A stretch of DNA of 64,000 nt from Nocardia amamiensis (lineage in GTDB: Bacteria; Actinomycetota; Actinomycetes; Mycobacteriales; Mycobacteriaceae). How positions within the stretch are numbered: the stretch's first letter is position 1; each line of letters starts with the position of its first letter. A program made the position numbers and the translations under genes. Below are positions 26,734-36,739 of this stretch, piece by piece. The stretch covers positions 62,001 through 126,000 of the forward strand of contig NZ_JADLQX010000022.1 in the NCBI RefSeq assembly GCF_015477605.1, in the 5' to 3' direction. A model generated the notes under the pieces. The model had not been told where the DNA came from. It was given only the letters and a program-made list of their open reading frames with translations, and made no database searches.

Positions 26734-27278
26734 GTGGCTTCTCCTCGGGTCGGGTCATTCAGTGCGGACCGGCCGGTGCGCCGCGACGGCCTTGCCGCCA
26801 CTGTCGGCGGTCCAGATGGCGTCCGGAGCGAGGAGCTAGAGCAGCCCCGCTTTGTCGCCGGTGGCCGCCGCCGTCATGAACTGCTCTAACCCGCGCGATC
26901 TTCGCTCATGCCCCCAAGACACCGCGGAACGCCGAAACGTGACACGACACGGCGTGACGTGCATCACCTGAGTTCGCCTCGCCGGCCACATTCACGCGCT
27001 GCCCGGCGACGGGAGTGCGCCCGATGCTGGGAGGACCGCGCGCACGGCAGCACCTACCCGGTCGGCGACTATAGGGCGCGGCACTAGACACTGTCGCGGT
27101 GAAACTGAACTCGGCGGACTTCCAGCGCGGCGGTTTCGACGCCGACGACGCGCAGAAGGTGATCGCGATGCTCGCATCGCTGGGTGTCGACATGGCCCGT
27201 TCCGCGATGCTGTGACCCGTTTTTCGTTTCAGTCGTTTGTCGCAGTCTCAACGGTGGGGATGCTGTTCGATAGGTGCC
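26734..27278. other. 545-base gap containing a possible 38-codon ORF
   Basis: At 27099-27215 (+) a GTG-initiated frame encodes a 38-residue peptide (begins MKLNSADFQRGGFDADD, ends MARSAML) with good amphipathic helix character. No ribosome site is evident. It may be a small protein or the tail of a lost gene. The rest shows no supported feature. Confidence 0.3.
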
Positions 27279-28475
27279 GTGGATACTGCCGACTTCGCGC
27301 GCGTGGTGGCGGAATTCGGTCCGGGCTCCGCGCTGCTGGTCGAACCAGGCTCGTCGGCCGCAGCGCATGTGCCCCAGCGGTGGGCCGGGATCGCCGGCGG
27401 CCGCAATTCCCATGCCCGGCGCACCGCCGCTGTCGCGCTGTGGAACCTCGACATGTTCGTCGACCTGCTGCCGCGTTTCGGGGCTGTGCTGGACGAATGC
27501 CTCGACGATGTACGGGTCTGCCTGCTGCGTGGCGACTGGGTCCTGCTGTATGCGCTGCGAAAGCCGTTTCAGCCGCACGAGTTCCGTATCGGTTGGGACC
27601 CCGAGACCTTCGGCGCCGACCAGCCACAGTATTGGGATGCGCTGCCTGAGGCGCTACGGGTGTTCCTCGGCACGGTGCACGCGGGGTTCACCGATCTCGA
27701 TGGGATTTCTTTCGGCCCCACCCGGCCTCGCGGCATGCAGACATATCACACGCTGAACTTGAACGACGCCGTGCGGAATTGGGAAGCCGCCGAGGACATT
27801 CCGGGAGACCGGGCGATGCTCATCGCCAAGGGCTTGGGCGACACGCGCTACTTCGTCTCACCTGACCTGCCCAGGGGCACCATCGGCTGGGAAGCAGAGG
27901 GCCATATGGAGCGGCCACTGGACTTCGCCCAGACCTTCGACGAACTGATGAGCTATGGCTTCCAGCTCGAGCGTGATCGCCCGCCCGAGACCGCCGTACC
28001 CGCGACGTCGCCGACACCGCAAGAACTGCGGCAGGCGAGCATGTCTGTGCCGCGGGCAGCACGGGCGGTCGTATGGAACCGCGAACTCACCGAGGACACC
28101 GCACGCGGCCGAATCCGCGACCTCGTCGCCGAGCTACTCGACGCACTGGGTGGTCAGATGCGCCTTCACCCGCAGGAGGGCCTCGATGGCGAGACCATAC
28201 TGCCGTTCGACGACGACGCGGGCAACATCTACCAGGTCGACCGGCTCGAGGCCCGATACTTCCTCGACCCACCGGCCCCGGACCGCGCGGACATCTATCC
28301 GCCAGTGATCATCCGGATCTGGGAGCAGTATGGCTGGACAGTGACGCTGTCCACCGACGCCGAGGGCATCGTCGCGCATGCCCGAACCGCCGACTGGTAC
28401 GAACTCACCCTGACCCACCGCGATGACACCTTGCGCCTGTCTGTCGCATCACCCGGTTTCGACCGGTCGCACTGA
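27279..28475 (+). CDS. Hypothetical protein, possibly SUKH-like
   Basis: A 398-residue acidic soluble protein without signal or membrane segments. The middle (LPEALRVFLGTVHAGFTDLDG) weakly recalls the SMI1/KNR4 (SUKH) fold, used by immunity proteins of toxin systems. The C-terminal 130 residues look like a separate alpha/beta domain (DAEGIVAHARTADWYELTL). No toxin gene is adjacent. GTG 27279 is the most likely start; the frame extends 14 codons further. Function unknown. Confidence 0.55.
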   Translation: MDTADFARVVAEFGPGSALLVEPGSSAAAHVPQRWAGIAGGRNSHARRTAAVALWNLDMFVDLLPRFGAVLDECLDDVRVCLLRGDWVLLYALRKPFQPHEFRIGWDPETFGADQPQYWDALPEALRVFLGTVHAGFTDLDGISFGPTRPRGMQTYHTLNLNDAVRNWEAAEDIPGDRAMLIAKGLGDTRYFVSPDLPRGTIGWEAEGHMERPLDFAQTFDELMSYGFQLERDRPPETAVPATSPTPQELRQASMSVPRAARAVVWNRELTEDTARGRIRDLVAELLDALGGQMRLHPQEGLDGETILPFDDDAGNIYQVDRLEARYFLDPPAPDRADIYPPVIIRIWEQYGWTVTLSTDAEGIVAHARTADWYELTLTHRDDTLRLSVASPGFDRSH

Positions 28476-28667
28476 TTATCGGGTGGTGGGAAGTTCGATT
28501 GGACTCTCCCACCGCGGGAGACTCCACCATGATCGCAATGCTGTTCTCGTCGCCATCCACGAGCGCGGGCTGCCCGCGATCGCCCGTACGTGAGTCCTGT
28601 GTCGGCGGGCAGAGGCATCGCGAGAAGAGCTGATGACCGGCTGATGATCTGCGCCAGAAAGGCATGC

Positions 28668-29681
28668 ATGACCACGGTGATAGACATTGATGCCCGCAGT
28701 ACACAGCACTGTGAGACGACAGCTCTGGGAGTGCTGCTGCGGCATCAGGGAATCGATCTGTCCGAGCCGATGCTCTTCGGCCTCGGCTCCGGTCTGTCCT
28801 TCGTCTACTGGGACAGTAAGGCCATGGGCTTCCCCTTCCTCGGGGGCCGGGTCAAGCCTTTCGACCTCACCAGAAACCTGGCGACGAGACTCGAACTGGA
28901 GCTCCTGGTCCAGGAGACCACCTCCGCACGTAGGGCTTTGGAGAACGTGGTTGTGTCCATCGACGCCGGGCACCCCGTCGGGCTGCAGCTCGACAGCTAC
29001 TATCTGGACTACTTCAGGTCGAAGGTGCACTTCGGCGGTCATGTCGTCGCTATGTACGGCTACGACGACCACGACGCCTACCTGGTGGACACCGACCAGC
29101 AAGGCGGAACGGTATCCACCAGCTTGACCAGTCTCGCCCAGGCCAGGGCGGCGCGCGGCCCGATGACCGCCAAGCACCGGTCCTTCACACTCACCGCTCC
29201 GAGAAATCTGCCCTCCCCACGGAGTCAGATCATTCCCGCCATCAGGGCCTGCGCCGACGCCTTCCTCAACCCGCCCATCGCCAACCTCGGCCACCGGGGC
29301 ATCGAGAAGGCCGGCAAGCTGGTGCGCACATGGCTCCAGCGGACCGACAACCCGCAGCGCGATCTAGCACAGGCTGCCCTCTTGATGGAGAAGGCCGGCA
29401 CCGGCGGCGCCCTGTTCCGTAACTTCTACCGCGATTTCCTCGCCGAATGCACCCAAGCGCTCGACAGCCGCCACCTGCGCACCGGCCACGGTTTGTACAG
29501 CGAGGCAGCCACCCTATGGACAGAAGTCGCGGCACTGATCACGCAAGCCGGTGAATCAGGCAATGCGCAGTATCTCCTACAGGCAGGCACCATCCTCTGC
29601 GATCTTGCACGCATCGAGCGCGAGGCCATGCAGGCGCTGAGCCGCCTAGCGAGTGACGCCCCACACGCGATCCAGCCCTGA
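28668..29681 (+). CDS. BtrH N-terminal/DUF4872 domain protein
   Basis: A 337-residue protein. Residues 10-140 match the BtrH N-terminal domain (QHCETTALGVLL, then LFGLGSGLSFVYW and GHPVGLQLDSYYLDYF), a papain-like fold with the candidate nucleophile Cys in QHCET and His in FGGHVVAMYGYD. Residues 180-330 match DUF4872. BtrH in butirosin biosynthesis transfers an acyl side chain from a carrier protein, but relatives occur outside such clusters, as here. ATG 28668 follows AGAAAGG. Convergent with the ABC importer. Confidence 0.8.
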   Translation: MTTVIDIDARSTQHCETTALGVLLRHQGIDLSEPMLFGLGSGLSFVYWDSKAMGFPFLGGRVKPFDLTRNLATRLELELLVQETTSARRALENVVVSIDAGHPVGLQLDSYYLDYFRSKVHFGGHVVAMYGYDDHDAYLVDTDQQGGTVSTSLTSLAQARAARGPMTAKHRSFTLTAPRNLPSPRSQIIPAIRACADAFLNPPIANLGHRGIEKAGKLVRTWLQRTDNPQRDLAQAALLMEKAGTGGALFRNFYRDFLAECTQALDSRHLRTGHGLYSEAATLWTEVAALITQAGESGNAQYLLQAGTILCDLARIEREAMQALSRLASDAPHAIQP

Positions 29682-29713
29682 CAGGCTTCGGAACCTACGG
29701 TCCTGGAGGTAAC

Positions 29714-30568
29714 TCATACCGGAGGGGTGGAGAGAAGATCACGGCACTCATCGCCGATTCGGTAGGTCGCCAGCACAGCGACGGCAATGAGTACACCGGG
29801 CGCCAAGACTTGGCCCGGTGCGCTCAGAATGTGCTGGTAGGCGTTGTTCAAGTCGCCACCCCAACTCGGCGCGGGAGGCTGGATGCCCAAGCCGATGAAG
29901 GACAGCGCGGCCTCGATGATGAAAGCCAATCCGGCGAAGACCGCAGCTTGGATTATCACCGGACCGATCGCGTGCGGGAGGACATGCCGGATCAGGATTA
30001 CGTGAGCAGGGCATCCGGACATCCGTGCGCTGAGCACGTACTCGCGGCGCCGTACCTCGGCCACTCCGCCTGCGGTCAGACGCGCGATGACAGGTGCGAA
30101 CACCACGCCCACCGAACACATCGCAGTCACGAGGTCGGGGCCGAGAACACCGGTGATGGCAATGGCCAGCACCAGCGCGGGAAAGGCGAGAAAAGCGTCG
30201 GCCATTCGCATCAATACCGTCCGGAACCAGCGTGGTCCGTAGCCCGCGCCGAGCCCCCAAGGGATGCCGAGCGCCAAACCGGCACCGACCGCGATCAGAA
30301 CGCCCGCGAACGACGACCTGCCGCCCCAGATCAGTCTGCTCAGCACATCCCGGCCGAAATTGTCGGTTCCGAGCAGGTGAACGGTGCTGGGGCCGGCGAA
30401 TCGGCTGGTCAGGTCCTGATCGGTCGGACTGTACGGTGCCACCACCGGCGCCAGGATCGACATCAGAACCAGCACACCGAGGATGCCGACGGCGACCCAC
30501 AGCCCGACGCGTGACCAACGCCCACCCCGATCGCTCGATCGCGTCTCATCGAGAAGCAGCGCGGTCAT
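29714..30568 (-). CDS. Peptide/nickel-type ABC transporter permease (DppC-like)
   Basis: A 284-residue permease with six membrane segments. The N-terminal OppC_N segment is followed by DQDLTSRFAGPS, HLLGTDNFGRDVLSRL, and the cytoplasmic EAA loop with a Gly (REYVLSARMSG). Last gene of a five-gene importer. Its ATG overlaps the stop of the DppB-like gene (ATGA). Confidence 0.9.
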   Translation of the reverse strand: MTALLLDETRSSDRGGRWSRVGLWVAVGILGVLVLMSILAPVVAPYSPTDQDLTSRFAGPSTVHLLGTDNFGRDVLSRLIWGGRSSFAGVLIAVGAGLALGIPWGLGAGYGPRWFRTVLMRMADAFLAFPALVLAIAITGVLGPDLVTAMCSVGVVFAPVIARLTAGGVAEVRRREYVLSARMSGCPAHVILIRHVLPHAIGPVIIQAAVFAGLAFIIEAALSFIGLGIQPPAPSWGGDLNNAYQHILSAPGQVLAPGVLIAVAVLATYRIGDECRDLLSTPPV

Positions 30569-31542
30569 CAGTGTGCCTCCGCTCGCAACCGCGGCGTCAG
30601 CACGCCGTTCAGCACATCCACGAGCAGATTCAGCCCTAGAACGATGGCGACATAGATCAATACGATGCCCTGCAACATCGGGTAGTCGCGGGTCTGGATA
30701 GCCGTGAGCAGGGCTCCGCTCATTCCGGGCAGCACGAAAATCTGCTCCAGCACTACCGTCGCACCCAGTATGCCGATGGCGAGCAATCCGTACACGGTCA
30801 GCAGGGTCGACAGCACATTGCGGAACGCGTAGCGCCACACAACGGTTCGCTCGCGCAGCCCCATGGCCCGAGCAGTCCGGACGTATTCACTCGACAGCGC
30901 ATCGATCATCGCGGCCCGGACTTGCCGTACCACAACAGCGGCCGCACCTGCCGCAAGCGCTGTTGCGGGCAGCACCAAGTGCTGCAGATTCCCAACGGGG
31001 TCCTGTCCGAACGGTATGTACCCAAGGGCTGGAAACATCGCCAAACCGACCGCGAACACATCGATCAGCACGATGGCGAGAAAGAAATCCGGCACCGCGA
31101 GCCCTATTCCGGATACCGCGCGGACCACGCCATCGGATCGGTGACCGGACCGGTACGCGGTCCAGACCCCTACCGGTATCGCAACCGCAGCCGACATCAC
31201 CAATGCCAGTCCGACCAGCTGCGCGCTGACCGGAAGCCGGTGCAGCACCTGGTCGGCTACCGGCGCGCCGTTGACCAGCGATGTGCCCAGGTCTCCGCGG
31301 AGCACTCCGCTGAGCCAGTGCCAGTACTGCTCGTAGAGGGGCTTGTCCAGGCCGAGCCGCCGGTTGATGACGGCTGGGTCCACATCGGTGGTACTCACTC
31401 CGATCAGGGCCTCCGCGGGCCCGCCGGGGACCAGGTGAATCAGCAGCAGAGTCAGCACCGTTGTCAGGAACGCGGTTGGGCACATCTGACCGAGCCTCCT
31501 GAGCACCAGTCGCACGAGGTCGCTGTCCGTCAATCGCTTCAT
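30568..31542 (-). CDS. Peptide/nickel-type ABC transporter permease (DppB-like)
   Basis: A 324-residue permease. The N-terminal helix is followed by IHLVPGGPAEA and a periplasmic loop (RRLGLDKPLYEQYWHWL), both typical of DppB/OppB/NikB. The EAA-type loop is EYVRTARAMGLRERTV. ATG 31542 overlaps the stop of the binding-protein gene. It forms the heterodimeric channel with the DppC-like protein. Confidence 0.92.
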   Translation of the reverse strand: MKRLTDSDLVRLVLRRLGQMCPTAFLTTVLTLLLIHLVPGGPAEALIGVSTTDVDPAVINRRLGLDKPLYEQYWHWLSGVLRGDLGTSLVNGAPVADQVLHRLPVSAQLVGLALVMSAAVAIPVGVWTAYRSGHRSDGVVRAVSGIGLAVPDFFLAIVLIDVFAVGLAMFPALGYIPFGQDPVGNLQHLVLPATALAAGAAAVVVRQVRAAMIDALSSEYVRTARAMGLRERTVVWRYAFRNVLSTLLTVYGLLAIGILGATVVLEQIFVLPGMSGALLTAIQTRDYPMLQGIVLIYVAIVLGLNLLVDVLNGVLTPRLRAEAH

Positions 31543-33068
31543 GACACGGCCAGATGTGCCAGTTCCGGCGTACCGTTGAGTGGGGGGACGAAGCCATGGA
31601 CCCGGTCGGTATAGGCGCTCACGGCCGGCGCGTGGAAGATCGGAATGAACTCGGCTCGCTGGATAAGGATCTGGTTGATCTGCTTGACGACCGCCAGTTG
31701 CTCGGCCTCGGAGTAGGTGTCGTTCAGCTGCGCGATCAACCTGGCGATCTCGGGGTTGGGCTCCGCATTCTGCCGGAAGTACGACGTCGATCCGAGCAAT
31801 GAGTTGTAGTTCAGCGGCGCCGACCATTGCGAGGGCCATCCGACGCTGAATACCTCGGCGCCGTTGTGCGCGACGAACTGCGATATTGCCTGGGGACCAG
31901 GGATATTGGTAAAATTGACCTCGATTCCGACCTTTTTCCATTGCTCGGCGACCAGCACTGCTACGGTGGAGAAGGGCGGCGCGGCCACGGATATGCCGCG
32001 GATCGGCACACCGTTGGGAAACCCCGCTTCGGCGAGCAATTGCCGGGCCTTGTCCGGGTCGTACGGCCAGGCGTTGTCCGCCGCGTCGTCGTGAAATGTA
32101 GCGCCCGGCGGGTACACCGACCATGCGGGTATTCCAGTGTCGCTGTTGAGGACAGCCTTAGCAATGGCCTTGCGATCCAAAGCGTATTCCATCGCCAACC
32201 GCAGTTTGGGATTGTTGACGGGGTTGTTCTTGGTGTTGATCATGATCGCTGTAAAGCCGAGCTGCGGAGTACGTTCCACCGTGATGTTGGGGAGACGCTC
32301 GAGTCCCGCAGTCGCGGATTCGCTTACCCCGTACGCGAAGTCGGCGGCGCCGGATGTGAGCGCGTTCGTCATCGCCGTGTCGCTGCTGATGATCTTTATG
32401 TTGATACCCGCAGCTATGGGGCCCGGTCCGCTCACCGGCCGGTAACCGGCGAACCTGGTGAAGAAGTACTCGCTGTTGGGTACCGCGCGAGCGAATTGAT
32501 ATGGCCCGGCGCCGACCGGATGGTTCGCGAAGTCGTTACCGTACTGACGTAATGCGGTCGGGGAGGATACGAAACCCAAGCGGCTGCTCAGATAGCCGGG
32601 CATTCCGGACGTCGGGCTGCTCAGCTTGATGGACAGGGTGTCCGGAGCCTCGACATCGATGCTCTTGATGGAGGGAACCGATACGAGCCCGGTGGCGAGG
32701 CAGTGCTCCATACTCACCTTGACGGCTTGCGCGTCAACGGGAGTGCCGTCGTGAAAGGTCGAGCCCGAGCGGAGTTTCACCGTAAAGGTCAGTTTGTCCG
32801 GACCGACGAAATCCCACGAGGAGGCCAGCCCCGGCTTAGGTTTCAGAGTCTTCGGATCGATATCGATGAGTGGGGCATAGATCAGTTTCAGATAGGTCAG
32901 GTCATAGCCGGAGTTTCCGGCACACGGATCGAGCGAGCTCGGCGTTTGCGGAGTGGCGACATCAACCGCCGCATCGGGGTCTGCGGGCGCGGGTGACGAG
33001 CCACCACTACACCCGCTCAGTACGAGTGTGGCGGCCATGAACGCGCTGGCGGTCAATTTTCGGATCAT
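31539..33068 (-). CDS. Extracellular solute-binding lipoprotein, family 5
   Basis: A 509-residue lipoprotein. The signal peptide ends in the lipobox LSGC at residues 17-20. The rest is an SBP_bac_5 domain (DppA/OppA/NikA fold), including LKLIYAPLIDIDPKTLKPKPG and HPVGAGPYQF. The ligand cannot be read from the sequence; the family takes up peptides, Ni chelates, opines and sugars. A ribosome site AGGAAGT precedes ATG 33068. It sits inside the operon between the ATPases and the permeases. Confidence 0.93.
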   Translation of the reverse strand: MIRKLTASAFMAATLVLSGCSGGSSPAPADPDAAVDVATPQTPSSLDPCAGNSGYDLTYLKLIYAPLIDIDPKTLKPKPGLASSWDFVGPDKLTFTVKLRSGSTFHDGTPVDAQAVKVSMEHCLATGLVSVPSIKSIDVEAPDTLSIKLSSPTSGMPGYLSSRLGFVSSPTALRQYGNDFANHPVGAGPYQFARAVPNSEYFFTRFAGYRPVSGPGPIAAGINIKIISSDTAMTNALTSGAADFAYGVSESATAGLERLPNITVERTPQLGFTAIMINTKNNPVNNPKLRLAMEYALDRKAIAKAVLNSDTGIPAWSVYPPGATFHDDAADNAWPYDPDKARQLLAEAGFPNGVPIRGISVAAPPFSTVAVLVAEQWKKVGIEVNFTNIPGPQAISQFVAHNGAEVFSVGWPSQWSAPLNYNSLLGSTSYFRQNAEPNPEIARLIAQLNDTYSEAEQLAVVKQINQILIQRAEFIPIFHAPAVSAYTDRVHGFVPPLNGTPELAHLAVS

Positions 33069-33092
33069 GCTGGTTCTACTTCCTAATCGGTG

Positions 33093-34052
33093 TCACAACG
33101 AGCCGGCCTGCCATGCATCGGCGGCTCGGTCCCGGAAGTGGCATGCAGTCGAGTGGTCATCCGCATCGCTCATCAGAACGGGCGCGACGCTCGAGCAGCG
33201 CTCGGACGCCAACGGGCATCGGGTGCGAAATCGACAACCGGACGGCGGTTTGCCACGCTCGGAAATCTCCCCCTGAAGGAGAACCCGGCGTCGATCACGA
33301 CGTGCGAGCGTCAGTCTGGGTACGGCTGCGAGCAACGCTTGCGTGTAAGGATGCGCGGGAGACTCCAGAATCGTTTCCGTGGAACCGATCTCCACCAGCT
33401 GTCCCATGTACATGACGCCGACCCGACCCGCGATCTTGGCTACCGAACTCAGGTCGTGGGAGATGAACAGGTAGGTCAATCCATGCTCGTCACGCAATTC
33501 GGCGAGAAGCCGGAGAACATCGGATTGCAGCGACATGTCCAACGACGCGACCGGCTCGTCGCACAGGATCAGGTCCGCGCGGGATGCGATGGCGCGGGCG
33601 ATGGTGACGCGCTGCCGCTGTCCTCCAGAGAGCTGAGCCGGTCTTCGATCCGCGAGATCGTCGCCGAGCCCAACGCGTCGTAGGAGCTCGACGGCCGCAG
33701 GTCGCAGTGATCGCGGAATGCGCAGCCGCTCGGGCGCCATGACTTCGGCGACGCACTGCCAGACCGACAGACGCGTATTGAGGGCGGAGCGCGGATCTTG
33801 AAAGATCACGTGCGACGATCCGCCGGCGCGCCGATGCCCCGATGACGCACGACGAATCGTTCCGGCAGCAGGCTTTACGAGTCCGGCCAGCGCATGAGCC
33901 AACGACGACTTCCCGGATCCGGACTCTCCGATAATGGCGAGCGTCTCGCCTTTGTCGAGAGAGAAGCTGACATCGTCGACGGCGAGCAGCCGATCGGCAC
34001 CGCGGCGATACTCCACGACCAAGTTGCGGACTTCGAGGAGACTCTCGACCAT
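33093..34052 (-). CDS. ABC transporter ATPase (DppF-like)
   Basis: A 319-residue ATPase with Walker A GESGSGKSS, signature LSGGQRQRV, Walker B LILCDEP and the His switch ISHDL. The C-terminal oligopeptide/dipeptide domain has the Cys motif CRFRTRCPLASERC. ATG 34052 overlaps the DppD-like stop; the longer frame, which reads antisense into the next gene, is rejected. Followed 24 bases later by the binding protein. Confidence 0.92.
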   Translation of the reverse strand: MVESLLEVRNLVVEYRRGADRLLAVDDVSFSLDKGETLAIIGESGSGKSSLAHALAGLVKPAAGTIRRASSGHRRAGGSSHVIFQDPRSALNTRLSVWQCVAEVMAPERLRIPRSLRPAAVELLRRVGLGDDLADRRPAQLSGGQRQRVTIARAIASRADLILCDEPVASLDMSLQSDVLRLLAELRDEHGLTYLFISHDLSSVAKIAGRVGVMYMGQLVEIGSTETILESPAHPYTQALLAAVPRLTLARRDRRRVLLQGEISERGKPPSGCRFRTRCPLASERCSSVAPVLMSDADDHSTACHFRDRAADAWQAGSL

Positions 34053-35011
34053 CAAGCCACCAACCCATCGAGCTCCAGTTCGGAACTGCGCAGGCAGCGC
34101 GTCGCCGATCGGCCGGCAAAGACCAGGTCGGGATGTGTAGTGCGACAACGATCGACCGCGTAGGCGCAGCGCGGTTGATAGGCGCATCCCTCGCGGTTGA
34201 GAGCCGGCTCGCGTACCGGCGCGGACTTGTCGATCCGCATTTCGAGCGCGGTTGCCTGCAATAGATTCTGCGAGTAGGGGTGAGCCGGGCTGTGCAGGAG
34301 GTCGTCTCGCGATGCGATGTTGACCACTTCGCCCGCGAACATGGTGACGACGCGGTCACACAGGTCGGCGACCACACCGAGGTCGTGGCTGATGAGCAGG
34401 ATCGACAGCCCCTCTTCATCGGCGAGCGTACGAAGCAGTTCGATGATCTGCGCTTGAATGGTGACATCGAGCGCGGTGGTCGGTTCATCGGCGATCAGAA
34501 GCTTCGGGCCACAGGCCAGCGCCATGGCGATCATCACCCTTTGGCACATGCCACCGGACAGCTCGTGCGGAAAGGCATGGAGCAACCGATCGGGTCCGGG
34601 TAGGCCGACTCTGCCGAGCAGTTCGACTGCCCGGGCTGAAGCCTGACGCCGGGTGATCCGCTGATGCGCCCGAAGCACGTGGGAGATCTGCCGGCCGATG
34701 GTCAGCACGGGATTCAGCGAGGACCTGGGTTCTTGAAAGATCATGCTGAGATCACGGCCCCGCACAGCCCGCAGCCTGTCCGGAGATGCGCGCAGAAGGT
34801 CGTCGCCATCGAAGACGATACGTCCTGCGACCTCGGCTCCGGGCGGGTAGAGGCCGAGGATACCCAGACCGGTAAGGGTCTTCCCGCTTCCGCTTTCGCC
34901 GACCAGGCCGACAACCTCGCCTGCGTCGAGTTCGAAACCGATCTCGCGAAGAAGCCTTCCCGCAGCCGGAAGCCGGAGCGAGAGATCGTCCACAATCAGG
35001 AGTGGGGCCAT
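34052..35011 (-). CDS. ABC transporter ATPase (DppD-like), first gene of the importer operon
   Basis: A 319-residue ATPase with Walker A GESGSGKTL, signature LSGGMCQRV, Walker B LLIADEP, and a C-terminal oligo_HPY region (CAYQPRCAYAVDRC). It pairs with the DppF-like ATPase to power uptake. Order D-F-A-B-C, with overlaps at most junctions, indicates one transcript starting upstream of 35011. No metabolic gene in the operon reveals the substrate. Confidence 0.92.
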   Translation of the reverse strand: MAPLLIVDDLSLRLPAAGRLLREIGFELDAGEVVGLVGESGSGKTLTGLGILGLYPPGAEVAGRIVFDGDDLLRASPDRLRAVRGRDLSMIFQEPRSSLNPVLTIGRQISHVLRAHQRITRRQASARAVELLGRVGLPGPDRLLHAFPHELSGGMCQRVMIAMALACGPKLLIADEPTTALDVTIQAQIIELLRTLADEEGLSILLISHDLGVVADLCDRVVTMFAGEVVNIASRDDLLHSPAHPYSQNLLQATALEMRIDKSAPVREPALNREGCAYQPRCAYAVDRCRTTHPDLVFAGRSATRCLRSSELELDGLVA

Positions 35012-35110
35012 GAGGGTTCCCTCAATCGTGATGTCCTGGTTCGGATTCGAGCTCCGACCATGTTGTGCGGCTGTTCGCCGGCCGAATTGAATCTGAACTC
35101 AACCTCAAAT

Positions 35111-35126
35111 TGTGATCTACGTCAAG
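35111..35126. promoter_or_regulatory. Possible CRP/GlxR-like half-conserved site before the importer
   Basis: TGTGA, six bases, then TCAAG: the left half fits the actinobacterial CRP box TGTGA-N6-TCACA exactly, the right half partly. About 100 bases before the dppD-like start, next to a TTGACG -35-like hexamer on the minus strand. Tentative. Confidence 0.25.
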
Positions 35127-35600
35127 TACCGGTCCGGAATCGATGCCACTGCGGCGCTCCTGCGCTGGTGAAACGCACGGCAGCCGAAAAGACTCGAGCG
35201 GAATACCCGCCCGAGGCCGCGGATCTTGGCTGCGCCGACTCCAACGATCTGGCCTCATCGGCCCAAACGTGGTAGCGCGGTTCATGCAGTACGACAGTCC
35301 GCCAGTGACTCCGAGTCGTCATGCGTCAGCCACAGAGATCGACCCGCGGCAGAGTTCTGTTATGCCACAACGTTGTCCAGTATGTGCCTGACAAGAGTGG
35401 GGTGATCGCAACACTTGGCGGTCCCGCTGCGGGCGAGCGGAGTGACATCGGGTGATCGCGCCGGGGCCGACGCCGATCCCGCAGCTCACCGCAGTGCGAA
35501 CCGGGATCCGGACAGGGCGTTGCAGATGCTGGACGCCACTAGCGGGGGAGTCCGCGGGTCCGCATGCGCGCGGTGCAGGTGGTGACGGCGCTACGCCTGG
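35127..35600. other. About 470 bases without a supported gene
   Basis: Open frames on both strands are short and lack ribosome sites. Nothing convincing was seen beyond the possible regulatory site at the left edge. Confidence 0.4.
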
Positions 35601-36074
35601 CTACGTCGCGGCGTTCGCGAGCTGCCGATAGAGCCGCGCCAGTTTCCCGGCGTCTTTGCGGTCGAATCCGATTCCCTCGTCGATCTCATGGGACAGGAGC
35701 TCGAGCCAGTCCGCGATCGCCGCGTGCTGGGCGGGGCGGAGGCCGCGCAGTGTCGTCTCGTCGTCGCGTCGCGCACTGCCGAGAAAGCTGCTGAGATGGA
35801 TCCAGAGTTCGAAGTCGTACGGTTGGATCAGCATCAGCTTCAGCACCGCCGGGAGGTAGTACTCGACGGCCTGCGCGGTCATGTATGTGAAGTCTTCCAT
35901 GTGCAGGCCGGGCAGGAAGCTCGAGCGGTCGATGTCCGCCCGTGAGCGGCCGTGAAAATGCGCGATGACGTACGGCGCGTCGATGCTCGGCGGTGCAAGA
36001 TCGTTCTCGGTGAGCGGCAGCGAGCCCGCGAACACCTGATCGATTCGGTGCGTGACCTCATCGCGGCTCCTCAT
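35601..36074 (-). CDS. Hypothetical soluble protein, DUF6714-like
   Basis: A 157-residue acidic protein. A central segment (FTYMTAQAVEYYLPAVLKLML) resembles the DUF6714 pattern, where an aromatic-rich helix precedes a Pro and a long helix. No catalytic motif. ATG 36074 is chosen over GTG 36083 because GTAGGTTG sits at better spacing. Stands alone; function unknown. Confidence 0.6.
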   Translation of the reverse strand: MRSRDEVTHRIDQVFAGSLPLTENDLAPPSIDAPYVIAHFHGRSRADIDRSSFLPGLHMEDFTYMTAQAVEYYLPAVLKLMLIQPYDFELWIHLSSFLGSARRDDETTLRGLRPAQHAAIADWLELLSHEIDEGIGFDRKDAGKLARLYRQLANAAT

Positions 36075-36380
36075 GGCCGCCACAACCTACCGCACCATCG
36101 CTTCGATCCGAGGCCACACCTGGACGTTGTTCGGGGACCGCGCGAATTGCCTACTTGCGGTCGCGGTTCGCCACGCTGCGGTCGCTGCCTCCGCCATATC
36201 TGGATGATCACAGCAAGCGGCATTCCGCACCCGGCCTCGCCACACCCCACGTAGTGTTCCTCCCGTAGTGTGCACGTTCTCTCCTGAGCAACCACGCAGT
36301 TTCTGCTCGCTACCGCTCGGACAGCCCGTCCGGGACGGTTACCGATTCAGACCGCACGGAACCAGGACAAGGAGATCGTC

Positions 36381-36686
36381 ATGAAAGCCACACGCCTCGT
36401 TCGTCTGGGTCTTCCCCCGTTCTTCGCCGCCGCGGCGGCGCTGTTGTTCTGTCCGCCGACTGTCTCCGCGCAGGAGATGTGGAGCTACAACTGCTCGTCC
36501 CATTCGCCGGTGTGGGAAGGCAGGGTGACCGCTATGGAGTGCACGGCGTCGAACGGTGCGCCGGAGAGCGGAGAGATCACGCAGCCGTTCATCGTGAACG
36601 GCGGCGAGGTCATGAGCTGCTCATCCGGATGGGCTCACCTCCCTGACTTGATGGGCAAGGAATGCATATCGGCGCCGATGCAATAG
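36381..36686 (+). CDS. Small secreted protein with four cysteines
   Basis: A 101-residue protein. Residues 1-30 form a Sec signal peptide (basic start, long Ala/Leu core, likely cleavage after VSA). The mature part of about 70 residues has four cysteines (NCSS, ECTAS, SCSS, ECIS) that probably pair as two disulfides. The family is not recognised. AAGGAG precedes the ATG. A strong stem-loop terminator follows the stop by 22 bases. Confidence 0.75.
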   Translation: MKATRLVRLGLPPFFAAAAALLFCPPTVSAQEMWSYNCSSHSPVWEGRVTAMECTASNGAPESGEITQPFIVNGGEVMSCSSGWAHLPDLMGKECISAPMQ

Positions 36687-36708
36687 TTGATCGACTGCGT
36701 CGGCCGGT

Positions 36709-36734
36709 GGGCCTTGCCGATTCCGGCAAGGCCC
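36709..36734 (+). terminator. Perfect 11-bp stem-loop terminator
   Basis: GGGCCTTGCCG, loop ATTC, CGGCAAGGCCC. The hairpin lies 22 bases after the stop of the secreted-protein gene. Only a weak T-rich tail follows, but the compact perfect stem is typical of actinobacterial terminators. Confidence 0.7.
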
Positions 36735-36739
36735 ATTCG

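Noticed and set aside
29714..35011. Nickel supply for the CO dehydrogenase
   Set aside because: The ABC importer belongs to the peptide/nickel family, but the CO dehydrogenase here is the Mo-Cu type and needs no nickel, so no functional link is claimed.
35122..35322. A 66-codon minus-strand frame
   Set aside because: It has a few protein-like residues at its start but no ribosome site and low-complexity continuation.
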